Shown here one piece after another: positions 63,062 to 64,000 of a stretch of DNA of 64,000 bases. The stretch comes from an uncultured Pelagibacteraceae bacterium. Its GTDB lineage: Bacteria > Pseudomonadota > Alphaproteobacteria > Pelagibacterales > Pelagibacteraceae. The position numbers and the translations under genes are program-made. The stretch's first letter is position 1, and every line of letters starts with the position of its first letter. The DNA lies in NCBI GenBank assembly GCA_902616145.1, contig CACMRM010000002.1, positions 62,001 through 126,000 of the forward strand, written 5' to 3'. The notes beneath the pieces were generated by a model. That model was not told where the DNA came from, did not search any database, and worked only from the letters and a program-made list of their open reading frames with translations.

Positions 63062-64000
63062 ATGGGATCAGAGTCTATAGAAGCAAGTTTTTTATCAATT
63101 TTTGCTCTTATAAGTTTTTTTATATTCTTAATTATTAGCAAGTATTCTTTTAAAATTAGAAAAGGAGCATTACTTGACAATGATTTTATTAAGCCTCAAG
63201 CATTTCACAAATATCCCGTAACTAGAAGTGGTGGAATGGGGTCTATAATTTGTCTAATCATATTTTTCTATTTTTATTATTTGCTCTATGGAAATATTTT
63301 GTATGAATATATCTTAATAGGTTCCTCTATGTTTTTGATTGGGTTTTTAGAAGATTTAAAAATAAGTATAAAACCCTTAAAAAGACTTCTTACTATGGTT
63401 ATTTTGCTATTAATATTAATATTTTTTTTACCAATTAAAATATCAAATGTCGATATTCAGTTTTTAAAATTTTTAATGAGTAGTCATTTATTTTCCTCAA
63501 TTTTTGTGCTTCTCTGTTTTTTATTTGTCATAAATGGTGCAAATTTAATTGATGGTTTCAATGGCCTGTTATCAATTAATCTTTTGATTGTAAATGTAGT
63601 TCTAGCATACACCAATCTCAATAGCGCTAATCAAGAATTTGCTTTTTTAATAATCGGTCAAATAATTATTTTATTAATTTTTTTGTTTTTTAATTTCCCG
63701 AACTCTAAAATTTTTTTAGGAGATAGTGGGGCATATCTCATGGGTTCTTTAGTAGCTTTAAATACGATTATTACAAATAATCTAAATCCAAATATTTCAT
63801 CATTTTTCTTTTGCACACTTTTATTTTACATATTTTTCGAGGTATTTTTTTCATTTTTAAGAAAATTAACTCAAAATAAATCACCATTCTATCCTGATGA
63901 ACAACATTTACATATGTTGAGTTACTACAAAATTTCATCATTCTATGGAAAAGAAAAAGCCAATTATATTAATTCAATATTTTTAAACCTTATTTATCTA
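63062..64000 (+). CDS. WecA/MraY-like polyprenyl-phosphate sugar-1-phosphate transferase, 3' end cut by the window
   Basis: The frame opens with ATGGGATCAGAG right after the DMT transporter stop and stays open through base 64000 (313 codons seen). It is a multi-helix protein of the glycosyltransferase 4 family. Visible motifs are TRSGGMGSIICLIIFF, FLEDLKISIKPLKRLL, the catalytic-site NGANLIDGFNGL, and FLGDSGAYLMGSLVAL. The DGFNGL and LGDSGA pair suits WecA-type enzymes, which start O-antigen or exopolysaccharide on undecaprenyl phosphate, more than MraY. A His-rich loop (EQHLHML) near the visible end also fits WecA-like proteins. Confidence 0.88.
   Translation, partial: MGSESIEASFLSIFALISFFIFLIISKYSFKIRKGALLDNDFIKPQAFHKYPVTRSGGMGSIICLIIFFYFYYLLYGNILYEYILIGSSMFLIGFLEDLKISIKPLKRLLTMVILLLILIFFLPIKISNVDIQFLKFLMSSHLFSSIFVLLCFLFVINGANLIDGFNGLLSINLLIVNVVLAYTNLNSANQEFAFLIIGQIIILLIFLFFNFPNSKIFLGDSGAYLMGSLVALNTIITNNLNPNISSFFFCTLLFYIFFEVFFSFLRKLTQNKSPFYPDEQHLHMLSYYKISSFYGKEKANYINSIFLNLIYL

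Noticed and set aside
1-64000. tRNA genes, insertion sequences, prophage, CRISPR or toxin-antitoxin loci
   Set aside because: All gaps are under 175 bases and were read on both strands; none shows a cloverleaf, transposase, regular repeat array or a paired small operon of that kind.

Overview
The window looks like a chromosomal segment of a small, AT-rich marine alphaproteobacterium, most likely SAR11 (Pelagibacterales). The base composition is strongly AT-rich and the proteins are rich in Lys, Asn and Ile. Genes are packed with overlaps or gaps of a few bases. Several genes or gene orders are alphaproteobacterial hallmarks: the NDUFA12-type complex I subunit, DUF2155 next to accC-accB-aroQ, lptF-lptG-lptD-surA-pdxA-rsmA, and an IscR-led suf operon. 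The lineage call is inference from these signs; no database search was possible. I see no tRNA, rRNA, insertion sequence, prophage or CRISPR array, and no stretch above 300 bases without a gene (the longest gap is 829-1002).

Layout. 1-5683 (+): 3' end of recA with a strong terminator, an aldehyde dehydrogenase plus DUF779 pair, and alaS. 5676-6890 (-): icd. 6956-14725 (+): phospholipid genes psd-pssA, rlmE, guaB, a small TPR protein, guaA, panB, a YfgM-like protein and bamB. 14722-21794 (-): rpsF-rpsR-rplI-dnaB, an RND transporter, cvpA-purF. 21894-24457 (+): fabD-fabG-acpP and gmk. 24440-31712 (-): lptF-lptG-lptD-surA-pdxA-rsmA. 31847-33707 (+): pepA-ndk. 33704-35292 (-): purM-purN. 35315-38783 (+): an exported protein, hda, aspS. 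38780-39598 (-): an orphan C-terminal domain of class II ribonucleotide reductase. 39699-40542 (+): NDUFA12 and DUF2155. 40539-42741 (-): aroQ-accB-accC. 42772-43750 (+): thiS-thiG. 43742-45568 (-): RNase E/G. 45714-51349 (+): mrcA, prfB (with a +1 programmed frameshift) and an AsmA-like protein. 51342-52580 (-): tyrS. 52635-53744 (+): anmK. 53747-54403 (-): a hydrolase. 54534-60649 (+): iscR-sufBCDS-sufU-sufT-sufA. 60646-62052 (-): glnA. 62174-64000 (+): a DMT transporter and the start of a WecA/MraY-like transferase.

How the genes work together. Most of the window is core metabolism and envelope building: purine synthesis (guaA, guaB, purF, purM, purN, ndk, gmk), fatty-acid initiation (accB, accC, fabD, fabG, acpP), phospholipid, LPS and peptidoglycan assembly, Fe-S cluster assembly, translation, and nitrogen assimilation. 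There is no obvious defence or mobile system.

The most noteworthy points are reductions and odd architectures inside familiar genes. These include an IMP dehydrogenase with its regulatory CBS pair cleanly removed, an RNase E/G with no cysteine and therefore no Zn-link, and a free-standing class II RNR C-terminal domain. Nine of ten convergent gene pairs overlap at their stops, five of them through a shared 4-base double stop. A repeated short dyad precedes the aldehyde dehydrogenase gene. Several expected syntenic neighbours (fabF, mltG, alr, radA, der, aat, holC) are absent from their usual slots.
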